64,000 nucleotides of DNA. Source: Sanderia malayensis (taxonomy: Eukaryota; Cnidaria; Scyphozoa; Semaeostomeae; Pelagiidae). Positions 43,008-52,869 of the stretch are shown here, piece by piece. The notes beneath the pieces were generated by a model. It saw only the letters and a program-made list of their open reading frames with translations. It searched no databases and had not been told where the DNA came from. How positions within the stretch are numbered: the stretch's first letter is position 1; each line of letters begins with the position of its first letter. The DNA is taken from the NCBI GenBank assembly GCA_013076295.1, contig RQOL01000374.1:5322743-5386742 (forward strand), read 5' to 3'. Position numbers and translations under genes: made by a program.

Positions 43008-43775
43008 AGCCCTGTTTACACTACGAAAATGAAACTGGGTTCAACCCGGGTTCAACCCACTTCAGTAAAATTTCGTCCAGTGTAAACGCAACCAAAGTGG
43101 GTTGAACCCGGGTTGAACCTGGATCAGCAAGACCCATCTCCAGAGGTGGGTTGAACCCGGGTTGAGCCCAGATTCAATTTCTCATTTTGTAGTGTAAACG
43201 CGAAAGTGGGTTGAACCCAGTTTAGTTTTATTCTACGCATGCGGATTGGTGGCGAAATTCGAAAAGCGGAAGTGCGCCATTGTCAAATAGAAAGAAGAAT
43301 AAACATCGAGATAAAAAGTTGATGGCGATAAAAAAGTTTTATAGTTGAGAAAAATATGGAAGCAGCCAATCGTGGCTCATTTTGGTCAGATGATGAAATG
43401 CTTTTTTTGATGAGCATTTGGGCTGATGAAAAGATTCAGCAGCAACTTCACCGTTGCACTCGAAAGAAGTCCATTTCGAAAAATTCTAACGTAATATTTT
43501 GAAAGGCCTGCATTGTTTTTCTTGACTTCAGCTTCATGGAAGTTGCAAGGCGAGCTCAAGAAACTCGTGGTTGCCCGCCATTTTGACTTCGAATGATTTG
43601 ATTTCTATCAACTGCGCATGCCAAACCAGAAGCAACCTAGATTCAACCCACTTTGTCGTTTACACTTCTCAAAGACCCACTGTAGTGTAAACGAAACTGG
43701 GTTGAACCCGGGTTCACCCTAGGTTCAGTTAAACTGGGTTGAACCCGGGTTAATTTTCGTAGTGTAAACAGGGCT
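43008..43775. mobile_element. PIF/Harbinger deletion derivative (768 bp)
   Basis: Terminal inverted repeats AGCCCTGTTTACACTACGAA continue into alternating GGGTTGAACCCGGGTTGAAC blocks on both sides. It is flanked by TAA (43,005-43,007 and 43,776-43,778), the Harbinger target. The blocks of GGGTTCAACCC are themselves palindromic, so each end has extended fold-back potential. Inside is the start of a Myb/SANT-like gene (43,356-43,502), which shows origin by internal deletion from a coding Harbinger rather than de novo. Confidence 0.93.
43356..43502 (+). pseudogene. Myb/SANT-like DNA-binding domain, 48-codon remnant
   Basis: Frame MEAANRGSFWSDDEMLFLMS, then IWADEKIQQQLHRCTRKKS. The W-x-D-x-E-x8-W spacing with ADEKIQQQL is the start of the Myb/SANT-like domain (trihelix type) encoded by the second gene of PIF/Harbinger elements, where it helps the transposase bind DNA and enter the nucleus. 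It is truncated after the second helix by the internal deletion. Confidence 0.75.
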
Positions 43776-43778
43776 TAA

Positions 43779-44610
43779 GAGAGTTACCTTTACTTAAAAC
43801 AAAGAAATCACCAGTTATTATATTCTAATGACAATCAATGACGAAGGAAGCATTTAAATAGTGGGGTGTGGGCAAGTCAGAAACAGACACTCACTTTTGG
43901 ATTTAGAAGGGGCATTTTTGGTTGTGGAAGGAGAACTTTTCCATAGTTTGTAAAAAAAATGGGGCGGGGGCAGGGCCCCTTTGGTCCCCAACTTCTGCAT
44001 CCCAATCTCAATATGTAAAACTGCTGAACATGCGTTGTACTAATTATTTCGCCATTTTGTAGAGGTTTAAGCCTGCCACATACTAGAGGTTGCTGCTGAA
44101 GTGATTGCCATTCGTGGCAGGGTCCTTAGCAGGAAATTCCAGTGTGCCCTGGATGTTTTGCGAGAATTCTGTCACTCATGTCAGATGACACCAATATTCA
44201 ACATGTTGAATAATGTTGGTCTCAAATGACACTTTCCTCTGCGTGTGCGGCGAACTGAAGCAGCAAGCTTACAATATATGCCCCAAAGTGCATGCGTTTA
44301 AGTGGACAACGTGATCGGATTTGAAGGCAAAATGGCCGCACAGATGTGATCATATTTTCGAAAGATGGAAGGGTCGATTTTTCTGGCATGCCTTTTGTTA
44401 TCGTCAGTCAGTGTCTGGATTTTCATCATGGTATTAATAAGAATATAAATGCAAGCAATAGAAGAAAACAAGAGCAGCTTGCTGCATCAGTTAGTATGCT
44501 ATGATTATTTCATTGTTGCTTTACAGAGTATTAGCCAGTTTAAAAATATTGCTGTGTAAATTTTTGTTGCAGAGACAGGACCATTACTACAAGACATAAT
44601 ATAATACGTT
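43779..44610. other. No recognisable gene
   Basis: AT-rich DNA with a G-rich patch near 43,960. A possible distal upstream exon of the MULE-like gene cannot be excluded. Confidence 0.4.
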
Positions 44611-44614
44611 TCAA

Positions 44615-45720
44615 GATATGAAGGAATTGAAATGTTCTGCAAGAATACATATGAAGGAAATTTTTGAATTTCCAGAAAACACTGTAAGTAAAATATTTAT
44701 GTTATAACGAATACATGGAAGTCTTTTGCTTTATTACGGCTGATATAGCACCAGCACACATTTGATTTCAGATATCAGTCAATATTAGGTGTAGAAGGAA
44801 AAGGTTTCCAAGGAAGTAAGAGAAAAGATGAGCAACAAATCTGTGATATCTCGAAAAAAAATCGTAATTAGCTTCCCCAGCATAGAAAGCCATAAAAATC
44901 ACAAAGTAGGACAGGTATGTTAATATCATTTTGACGCTATATGTTCCATATAATTCAAGAAATTTAATGTTCAATTCAATTTAGGATCAAGAATGCTTAA
45001 CCGAGAAGATCAGGGAATGAAAGGGCGATATGACGTCTACAAACATATATTTCCGCCCAAGATCAAAGCCAGGCAATGAAGATGAGGCTGAAGAGGCAAA
45101 GAATGATGCAAGAAGCAGTGCAAATGAAGTAACTGATGATCAGCCCGACAATGATGAAAATGTAAAAATCTTGGACAACAATAATGACTTGCTATTGTTT
45201 GTGTATCAGACAAAATGGCAGAAGCATCTCTTTTCCCGCTCTGGTAATGAGATGGCTTTTCTTGATGCAACTTACAGAGCGACAAGATGCGCAATTCCAT
45301 TGTTTTTTCTTGTCGTGAAAACAAATGTTGACTACCAAATAGTTGCAACATTCATCTGCGAAAACGAAACGACGCAGGCAATTGCCAAAGCATCATATAA
45401 AATAGAAAAATATCATAAAAAATTGGAACCCAGATGTTGCACCAACATTCTTCATGACTGATTATTGCAAAGAAGAAATTATTGCAATAGAGTCCGTTTA
45501 CAAAGCTGCGCTTGTTTACATGGCCACATTTACTTATTGTAGTAACAGTTACTACAATACGTTAGCCCTTATTAATCAAATTTGTCATTTGGCAATGGAA
45601 GTACAGCCTGTTCTAGCATTAAAGAGAGTGGATTTTTCATTTCAGGCTAAATTACTTTATTATGGGATGAGACTTTTTGTAAATCAGGGTTCACTTTCTT
45701 ATAAGTCGATCCAAATACAA
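44615..45720 (+). pseudogene. MULE-type transposase-derived gene, multi-exon, truncated
   Basis: Short exons with GT/AG borders are visible: MKELKCSARIHMKEIFEFPE ending at GTAAGT (44,688), and VSKEVREKMSNKSVISRKKI with PSIESHKNHKVGQ ending at GTATGT (~44,911). The exon from 44,984 follows, with NIYFRPRSKPGNEDEAEEAK, LLFVYQTKWQKHLFSRSGNE and MAFLDATYRATRCAIPLFFL (first catalytic Asp of the MULE domain), then VVKTNVDYQIVATFICENET. A 1-base shift near 45,420, in an A-run, moves the text to WNPDVAPTFFMTDYCKEEII, which holds the second Asp. The protein is lost after about 45,500. This family is multicopy in invertebrates and is often linked to SWIM domains. Confidence 0.82.
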
Positions 45721-45835
45721 TGAATTTTTTTCCAAAAATGGACAATGGATGCATAAATTCAAGATGGCACACTGACAGAACTTGATGTAATTGAAAGCGG
45801 ATAAAGGCTTGGCAAATAATCTTCCAGGAAATCTT

Positions 45836-46214
45836 TCAGTTTGAGTTTGTCTTTCTGCCTGGAGCAATGGAAGTTATCACTTTTTTACCAATAATTTTCA
45901 CCAACTTTTGTCTCAAGCTTTTGACGTACAAACGTGATCCAACACATTTCATGTCTATTGGAATTTCAAGGCCTTTGCCAGCCCCCTTGTTGAAGCTGCA
46001 CCCTATCACCTCTGCTTCTACTTGCCCGCCATCAATCAATTGGAAGATGGCCCACAATATTCTCTCCATCTGTTTTTACAACCACAGAAAATTTATCAAC
46101 CACATTATCTTGCTCTGGTTCACATATCAAAATGTCACCTAAGGTCACAACAACATTTTTATATGCATGGTAACCTTTCAAAGTCATCTGAGCATAAAAA
46201 TGATAATCAGCCAT
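45836..46214 (-). pseudogene. HIRAN-like domain fragment, frameshifted
   Basis: The first minus-strand frame gives LKGYHAYKNVVVTLGDILIC, EPEQDNVVDKFSVVVKTDGE and NIVGHLPI. The reading then switches frame to DGGQVEAEVIGCSFNKGAGK and GLEIPIDMKCVGS. The order (E-x-(D/N)-N-x-x-D-x-(F/Y)-(A/S)-V-x-V, then VGHLP, then G-G-x-V-x-A/C-E-V-x-G) fits HIRAN-like modules common as single-domain genes in invertebrates. One frameshift near 46,040. Confidence 0.5.
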
Positions 46215-46390
46215 TGTGTTTCTTTCACTTCAGTTCTGTGCTTGAAACACTTACAGTAAGTATGCCACATGAAGACACGGAGGCTCCTTAGGCCTGAGAG
46301 CCTCGATATGGCTTTCACTTCACATGGCACAAAATATCACGTGATAGAGAACTGGAAAGTTCTGGCAGTTGTGTTTGGGGCTACGCCCAC

Positions 46391-47103
46391 TTGAATCAGA
46401 AAGGAAACACGAAGAAAATGCTACCAACATTAGCTTGTTTTAAATTCCGGAAGCTTGTGACCACTGGTAGTGGTAATCAGGTGGAAGTTAAGCTTTCAAC
46501 TACTGTGTCTGAAAAAGAGAGAGTGAAAAGTGTGAACACTGTGAGAAGACATTCACAAGTGTCCAATATCTCCAACAGCACAAGGATTACAGTAAAGTGT
46601 GTAGTGCTGCAAGTAGTATCTCAGCTAATTCTAACGAGAACTATCAGGGTGGTAATCAGGGTAGTAGTAAAAAAGAAAACAAGAACTCAAGCCTGACACA
46701 AGTGGAATCAAGAAAAGGAAAACAGGGGAGAAACTTATATGATGGCTCCAGTATTGGCAGGCCTAAAGCCAGAAAAACTGATGATGTTCCAAGGCGCAAT
46801 GTTTCAAGGGAAAACAACAAGAAGAAGCAGTCAGGTAGAAGAAGATCATATACTATTGACTTCAAAAAAGCAGTCACAAATGCTTTAGACAATTTGGACA
46901 ATAGTTGTTCGAAAAGATTAGAGACCATCTCTAACAGATTTGGTATTTCGGAAGGATTGATTTCCCAGTGGAGAAAGAGTAAAGATGCTATCATGAAAGC
47001 ATGGAGTGATTCAAAATGGAAAAAGCTTGGTGGACAACATCAAAATGGAAGTAGAAGCACAAGAATCAGGAGACGAATTAGGAAACCTAATTCGTCAAAT
47101 TAA
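46391..47103 (+). pseudogene. C2H2-finger plus HTH (CENP-B/psq-like) DNA-binding protein, copy 1
   Basis: The first frame reads MLPTLACFKFRKLVTTGSGN and VKLSTTVSEKERVK. A 1-base shift then gives KCEHCEKTFTSVQYLQQHKD followed by YSKVC, a C2HC-type zinc finger. The second frame (46,597-47,103) continues with a Ser/Asn/Lys-rich linker and YTIDFKKAVTNALDNLDNSC, RFGISEGLISQWRKSKDAIM, a helix-turn-helix of the CENP-B N-terminal/psq kind found in pogo-type transposases and relatives. It ends in a basic tail without a DDE domain. The shift lies in an A-run (GTGAAAAGTGTG), so sequencing error is possible, but both copies share it. Confidence 0.65.
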
Positions 47104-47297
47104 CCTCTCCATGCCAGTAGCTGCCGGACGTGTTTTTTGAGGCGGCTTCCATCAAAGAGTTTTACATTACCCTTTAGGGGTTGAGAAATACTTAGTATAT
47201 TATACTTATATTTTTATGTTCTTTTTTAGTTATTATTTTTTACCAAAAAACAAATTTATCTTGAATGGATCAATCTGATTACTAACAAATATCAATA

Positions 47298-47868
47298 ATG
47301 CAATCAAGCAAAGATCTGGAAAAACTTATTCAAAAAGCTGTGTCGAATGCCATTGCCGAACAAATGAAAGTTCATAGCGCAGCAATGGAAAAGAAAATAA
47401 GAGACACCCCACAGATATTTACAACGTGTGTCGTAGAAATAGACAATAAAATAAACATCGTCAAGACAAATCAAGAAACGATGGAAAACAAGATCGGCAC
47501 GATCGATCAGTACACCAATAATTTGTCTAAAGAAAATAAAGAATTGCGAAAAAACACAAGGTCTTACAAAAATAGGCAAAGGAAAGCCAAAGAAGGATTG
47601 AAGTTGCGCAACAGAAGATTGATGATTTTGAACAATAGGGGCGCAATGCCATGATAGAAACCAATGGTTTCCCCCAGATTGAATCAAGAAAATCCAATCA
47701 GCCTCACCCTGGAAGTCGCCAAAAAAATTGATGTTCCTGTGTGCGAAGAAGAAACTAAAGCATGTCACCACATTTCTGCAAATGAAAAGGCAGGAATAAT
47801 TGTGGAGTTTTCGCCGAGAAAGAAAAGAGACCAGTTCCTCAAAGCCAAAAAGAAGTTGAGAGAGATCA
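47298..47868 (+). pseudogene. LINE ORF1, copy 1, truncated by the duplication
   Basis: Frame MQSSKDLEKLIQKAVSNAIA, then a coiled coil (KTNQETMENKIGTIDQYTNN). Then, after frame changes, LTLEVAKKIDVPVCEEETKA, HHISANEKAGIIVEFSPRKK and RDQFLKAKKKLREIT. The order coiled coil, then RRM-like and C-terminal domain, is typical of LINE ORF1 proteins that bind the element's RNA. It is cut at 47,868, where unit 2 of the tandem duplication begins. Confidence 0.75.
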
Positions 47869-47973
47869 CCTTAGGCCTGAGAGCCTCGATATGGCTTTCA
47901 CTTCACATGGCACAAAATATCACGTGATAGAGAACTGGAAAGTTCTGGCAGTTGTGTTTGGGGCTACGCCCAC

Positions 47974-48686
47974 TTGAATCAGAAAGGAAACACGAAGAAA
48001 ATGCTACCAACATTAGCTTGTTTTAAATTCCGGAAGCTTGTGACCACTGGTAGTGGTAATCAGGTGGAAGTTAAGCTTTCAACTACTGTGTCTGAAAAAG
48101 AGAGAGTGAAAAGTGTGAACACTGTGAGAAGACATTCACAAGTGTCCAATATCTCCAACAGCACAAGGATTACAGTAAAGTGTGTAGTGCTGCAAGTAGT
48201 ATCTCAGCTAATTCTAACGAGAACTATCAGGGTGGTAATCAGGGTAGTAGTAAAAAAGAAAACAAGAACTCAAGCCTGACACAAGTGGAATCAAGAAAAG
48301 GAAAACAGGGGAGAAACTTATATGATGGCTCCAGTATTGGCAGGCCTAAAGCCAGAAAAACTGATGATGTTCCAAGGCGCAATGTTTCAAGGGAAAACAA
48401 CAAGAAGAAGCAGTCAGGTAGAAGAAGATCATATACTATTGACTTCAAAAAAGCAGTCACAAATGCTTTAGACAATTTGGACAATAGTTGTTCGAAAAGA
48501 TTAGAGACCATCTCTAACAGATTTGGTATTTCGGAAGGATTGATTTCCCAGTGGAGAAAGAGTAAAGATGCTATCATGAAAGCATGGAGTGATTCAAAAT
48601 GGAAAAAGCTTGGTGGACAACATCAAAATGGAAGTAGAAGCACAAGAATCAGGAGACGAATTAGGAAACCTAATTCGTCAAATTAA
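47974..48686 (+). pseudogene. C2H2-finger plus HTH DNA-binding protein, copy 2
   Basis: No difference from copy 1 (46,391-47,103) was seen in any predicted peptide, including the frameshift before the zinc finger. This supports duplication after the mutation. Confidence 0.65.
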
Positions 48687-48880
48687 CCTCTCCATGCCAG
48701 TAGCTGCCGGACGTGTTTTTTGAGGCGGCTTCCATCAAAGAGTTTTACATTACCCTTTAGGGGTTGAGAAATACTTAGTATATTATACTTATATTTTTAT
48801 GTTCTTTTTTAGTTATTATTTTTTACCAAAAAACAAATTTATCTTGAATGGATCAATCTGATTACTAACAAATATCAATA

Positions 48881-49678
48881 ATGCAATCAAGCAAAGATCT
48901 GGAAAAACTTATTCAAAAAGCTGTGTCGAATGCCATTGCCGAACAAATGAAAGTTCATAGCGCAGCAATGGAAAAGAAAATAAGAGACACCCCACAGATA
49001 TTTACAACGTGTGTCGTAGAAATAGACAATAAAATAAACATCGTCAAGACAAATCAAGAAACGATGGAAAACAAGATCGGCACGATCGATCAGTACACCA
49101 ATAATTTGTCTAAAGAAAATAAAGAATTGCGAAAAAACACAAGGTCTTACAAAAATAGGCAAAGGAAAGCCAAAGAAGGATTGAAGTTGCGCAACAGAAG
49201 ATTGATGATTTTGAACAATAGGGGCGCAATGCCATGATAGAAACCAATGGTTTCCCCCAGATTGAATCAAGAAAATCCAATCAGCCTCACCCTGGAAGTC
49301 GCCAAAAAAATTGATGTTCCTGTGTGCGAAGAAGAAACTAAAGCATGTCACCACATTTCTGCAAATGAAAAGGCAGGAATAATTGTGGAGTTTTCGCCGA
49401 GAAAGAAAAGAGACCAGTTCCTCAAAGCCAAAAAGAAGTTGAGAGAGATCACCGTGAAGGACTTTGGTCTCCAACTGTTCATTAATACCCAAGGTAAAAT
49501 CCAAGGTGAAATATTTATTAACAAAAGCTTAACTGCTAAGCGTAAATCTTTATTAAGAGAAATTATACTTAAGAAAGAGGAGTACGGTTTCAAATTTGTG
49601 TGGTCTAAGAAGGGAACTATTTCATTCGTCGTAATGCAAATAGTCGCCCTACTTGTATTAATTCAATTTTTGATTTAA
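48881..49678 (+). pseudogene. LINE ORF1, copy 2 (longer)
   Basis: Identical to copy 1 up to 49,451, then it continues uniquely: VKDFGLQLFINTQGKIQGEI, FINKSLTAKRKSLLREIILK and KEEYGFKFVWSKKGTIS. This completes the C-terminal domain of the LINE ORF1. Frameshifts near 49,190 and 49,620 break it. Confidence 0.78.
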
Positions 49679-49689
49679 ATAAACTTAAT

Positions 49690-49860
49690 GAGTAGTAGCT
49701 CAAATGCTTATTATTACTGTCCGAATCACACAAACATATCATCATTACTGAGTAAGTTAGAAGAGCCTCTTACTTGAACTAAATCTAGACTTCGACATTA
49801 TAGCCCTAAGTGAAACCAAAGATAATAGAAAGGGAACTGGATAGGCGACATGATCAAGAA
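49690..49860 (+). pseudogene. LINE ORF2 start, truncated
   Basis: HTNISSLLSKLEEPL and then, in another frame, LNLDFDIIALSETKDNRKGT. The LSETK-type text is the start of the apurinic-endonuclease domain that nicks target DNA. The signal is lost at about 49,860. Confidence 0.6.
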
Positions 49861-49959
49861 CAAAAGGCAATTATAGATTGTTGAATGACCACCTTTCTTC
49901 TGAGTTGTGGGCACCTTTCATTTCCGGTTCAGCAACGCAGATACTAATTCAGTAGCGAG

Positions 49960-51448
49960 ATGGAGGAATACGATTATTTTACTGCAGAAATTGACCAAGA
50001 GATTCTTAACGAGATGGCCGAGGTAAATGAACTGATTTCCCAAGCATTTTAAATAGTAATTTTTTTCCTTTGTATTTGGTTCTTCAAGTTTATTTAAGCT
50101 CTTTAGCTTTCTTTTGCGGTCTAACGGCCTAGATGGAGACCCAAACACTAAATCAAAAACTCTTTGCACTTAAAGGTACTTCATATTATCTCTTTACGAT
50201 GCATAAGGTCGTATAAGTAAATAAGTAAAATGTCGCTATAAGTAAAATGTTAAAAAGCCTCAAGGAAACAGCGTTCGTTTTTCCAACACGATTGATGGAC
50301 TTGGAAAATCCATTACAGAAAGCTCTACCTGTATAACTCTAGAAGGCATTCTTTGATGATAATCCTGTGTTTTACCATAATTTTACAATATTAGTTTAGT
50401 TTAATATTGACACAAATATTTAACATAGAAATCAGGAAACCCCAAACCAACTAAATATCTTGTGACTGTTTTATTATTCTAGCTCATCACTCACTATACA
50501 ACTACTATTATCCAAGGAGCGCCTAAGCAAACACGCAAAAATGCCAGGGTTAATCAATTGAGTATAGGGCAGAGGGGTAAAAAAAGGAAAGCCAGGAATA
50601 TTTCAGAAGAAAAGGACATGGTTAAATGAAGAAAAGATCAAGAATCACAAGGGGACAAGACTGTCCCAATATTAATTGTTGATATTGATTCTGTTTTCAC
50701 CTAAGCATTATGTGTAATGTTGAAAGAAATGTATGGTGACATAATTTCAAGAACATCTGTAAGGCCATACCCAAATTTGTTCTTCTTGTGTGCACCCTTT
50801 GAAGAAGCTCGGGAGAAAAAGATGTGCTCATTAGACAAGATATGGGCAAAATTTAATAAACTGTGGACTGATGAAACTTTGACAAATCAGTTGATGGAAT
50901 GTTTATGTGTACCAAAAGGCTTTTGTTCTTGGCTACTTCTATCAATCCAAGAAACAATTGGCAAAAAACATTTGCAGATTGACGATATGGCTTCTGTACC
51001 TGAGGATTCCTTAACCGCAGAGGAGAAGGAAACTGTTACATATATTTATGGAGCAGTTATTAATAAGTTAAAAAGCAAAGCATATGACAGCATGAGAAAA
51101 CCTGGAACAATCCAAGCAACCGTAGATGCACTCAAATCGAGGATTGAAGTGCTTAGCACTTGCCAGGTCACAAAAGGGGAAGTAGAAGGGCCCAGTAAAC
51201 GTATTGAAATTTTTAATGGAGGAGGCCTGACTTGTCCATGTGAACCTTTTGTTAACATACTCCTTCATGTTAAGAAAATATTCAGGAAATCAGTATTGAT
51301 AACTAAAACAAAAATCAATATTCCAGCAATAATAGCAGAAAGCATGGAGAGTGAAAACATTGGTGAAAAATGTATTTTGTTAACCAATTTTATTTGTTTC
51401 CATGAAAAAATCACTCTGCCATTTCAAAATTGTCCGTTTTGTAGCTAA
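49960..51448 (+). pseudogene. Unrecognised two-exon gene with in-frame stops
   Basis: Exon 1 (49,960-50,022) encodes MEEYDYFTAEIDQEILNEMA-E and ends at a GTAAAT donor. Exon 2 opens after a TTCTAG acceptor at 50,482 with LITHYTTTIIQGAPKQTRKN. The same frame continues past a TGA (50,627) and a TAA (50,702) into the 243-codon stretch at 50,717-51,448. That stretch includes GFCSWLLLSIQETIGKKH, LTAEEKETVTYIYGAVINKL and GGGLTCPCEPFVNILLHVKK, and it ends CPFCS. The GGL-x(2)-P block followed by a helix recalls C-termini of transposase-derived proteins, but I cannot name the family. The stops suggest a recently dead gene. Confidence 0.5.
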
Positions 51449-51905
51449 AACCTGCCCTACAACACCTATTTTTGTCCTGCAAAAGAAGATATTTTTATAG
51501 TTTAGAGAGTGAGCCACCCCCAACATCCCCCTAATGAAGAGTTATCGCTGACCACAAGGGACCGAGGACTATTGCTAATTGCTGACTAGAGGAAGTAAGG
51601 GTTGGTCATCTTGTATCGCTGAATTTCATTGCTGCAACATTACTTCCATGTTAATCTACTAGACTGTTCATATTTCATCGTCCTATTCGTGTAAGTCTCT
51701 TTGTCACAACATATCCTATCGTTGTATTGTGTGTGTAAAGGATTGGCCTAATTAAGCTCTCATTATTATTATTGTCATTCGTTATTGTAATTTTATGAAT
51801 AAGAATAGGCTACTTGTTTGTTTATGTTATCAATGTTTGTAATTTTATATCGTAGGATTCTATCATCATTGTTCGATTGATCAGTATATTCTATTATAAT
51901 CTATA
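51449..51905. other. No recognisable gene
   Basis: 3' flank of the preceding gene. AT-rich, with no repeat match or domain seen. Confidence 0.5.
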
Positions 51906-52357
51906 TCGTATTTCCTCTATTAAGCGCCCGGGCGCTTATTAAATATTTCGTCAATTTGGGTGTGCGCTTATTAGAGGGTGGCGCTTAAAAGAGGGGAGTA
52001 CTTATTTCACTGTTCTAAAAGTTTAAAATCAAACAACATCAAAAACAAAAGAATAATCTTATATAGGTTGGAAAGTTATTCAATATCAAGCAGTCAATAT
52101 CAACTTCAACTGCTGATCTTGACTGCAATGCATTTTCCAAACACTCACGACCCGAGGAAAGTGTTTTTCCAGCCTTCAAGAGTTTCTACGGGTTTCTACG
52201 TTACTAATTGAACCAAACAGTGAAAATGCAAGGATTCTATTAACTGCCCTGGGCGGTTAATAGAGAGGGGCGCTTATTTCAGACTTTTTGATTTTAGGGT
52301 AGGTGCTTATTGGACGGGGGCGGTTAAGAGGGTGGGTGCTTAATAGAGGAAATACGG
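51906..52357. mobile_element. ~452-bp MITE with TA target duplication
   Basis: The ends read TCGTATTTCCTCTATTAAGC and, inverted, CCGTATTTCCTCTATTAAGC, flanked by TA (51,904-51,905 and 52,358-52,359). Subterminal GCGCTTATTA and GGGCGGTTAATAG motifs repeat inside in both orientations. It has no coding capacity, and its Tc1/mariner-like affiliation is inferred from the TA target. Confidence 0.85.
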
Positions 52358-52479
52358 TATATCAAGCATCGAGGAGTATCTTTCTTCACCTAAAGTGACA
52401 CCTCTATGAATAAATTAAACTGGTCTAGTTTTGGCGTTTCTGGAAAGACATTGACCTAATGAAAACCTACATACCTGTT

Positions 52480-52698
52480 TTAAAACAATGCTGGCTTGAA
52501 ATGTCGGGAGCATATGAACGCTTGCTCTGAGTTAAAAATTGAGTCGCATCTATTCACTATCTGAAGAAGTTTCTTTCTCCATTCTATCTTTACTTTTCTT
52601 TTGTTTGAACTGGCAGGAATTCTGTGGAACCTGAGCAGAGGATATACAGCCTTGCTCTCATAAGTACTGCAGCCCACGAAACAACACCGTGCAACCAT
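52480..52698 (-). CDS. THAP-type zinc finger fragment
   Basis: The frame begins MVARCCFVGCSTYESKAVYP and continues LLRFHRIPAS, then IEWRKKLLQIVNR and FICSRHFKPALF. The C2CH pattern (C-x4-C, R/F-H-x-I/F-P, W, then C-x2-H-F) is the THAP DNA-binding finger found in P-element transposases and THAP proteins. It ends at a stop right after the CSRHF block, next to AACAG|GTATGT, which may be a donor. No partner exon was identified, so it may be an orphan exon or a remnant. Confidence 0.75.
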   Translation of the reverse strand: MVARCCFVGCSTYESKAVYPLLRFHRIPASSNKRKVKIEWRKKLLQIVNRCDSIFNSEQAFICSRHFKPALF

Positions 52699-52869
52699 TG
52701 ATACACACAGTGAAACAATTTACATTAAATTTTATTTACGTTATAAGATTTTAACTAGCTATATACGCAATGATATTTGTTCTTCTCGACTGTGGCCGTT
52801 TCGTTTCGGTGGCTGTTTCAGAAATGAAAGTAGACCACAACTTCTCAAATGCAATGAACCAGAACATTT

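Larger units (their letters stand above)
46286..49451 (+). repeat. 1,583-bp tandem duplication, two apparently identical units
   Basis: Unit 1 is 46,286-47,868 and unit 2 is 47,869-49,451. All open frames recur exactly 1,583 bp apart with identical translations (46,391/47,974; 46,597/48,180; 47,298/48,881; 47,664/49,247). The dinucleotide CC is shared at both borders and the junction (46,286, 47,869 and 49,452), a 2-bp microhomology. Each unit contains a C2H2/HTH gene fragment and the 5' part of a LINE. Either the duplication is very recent or the assembly repeated the segment. Confidence 0.95.

Noticed and set aside
47304..49504. Long minus-strand hydrophobic frames opposite the LINE ORF1
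   Set aside because: These are antisense shadows of the ORF1 coding strand, rich in Phe and Ile because the sense strand is Lys/Asn rich.
52420..52427. CTGGTCTA as another TAGACCAG element end
   Set aside because: An isolated 8-mer with no inverted partner or duplication nearby; chance is likely.
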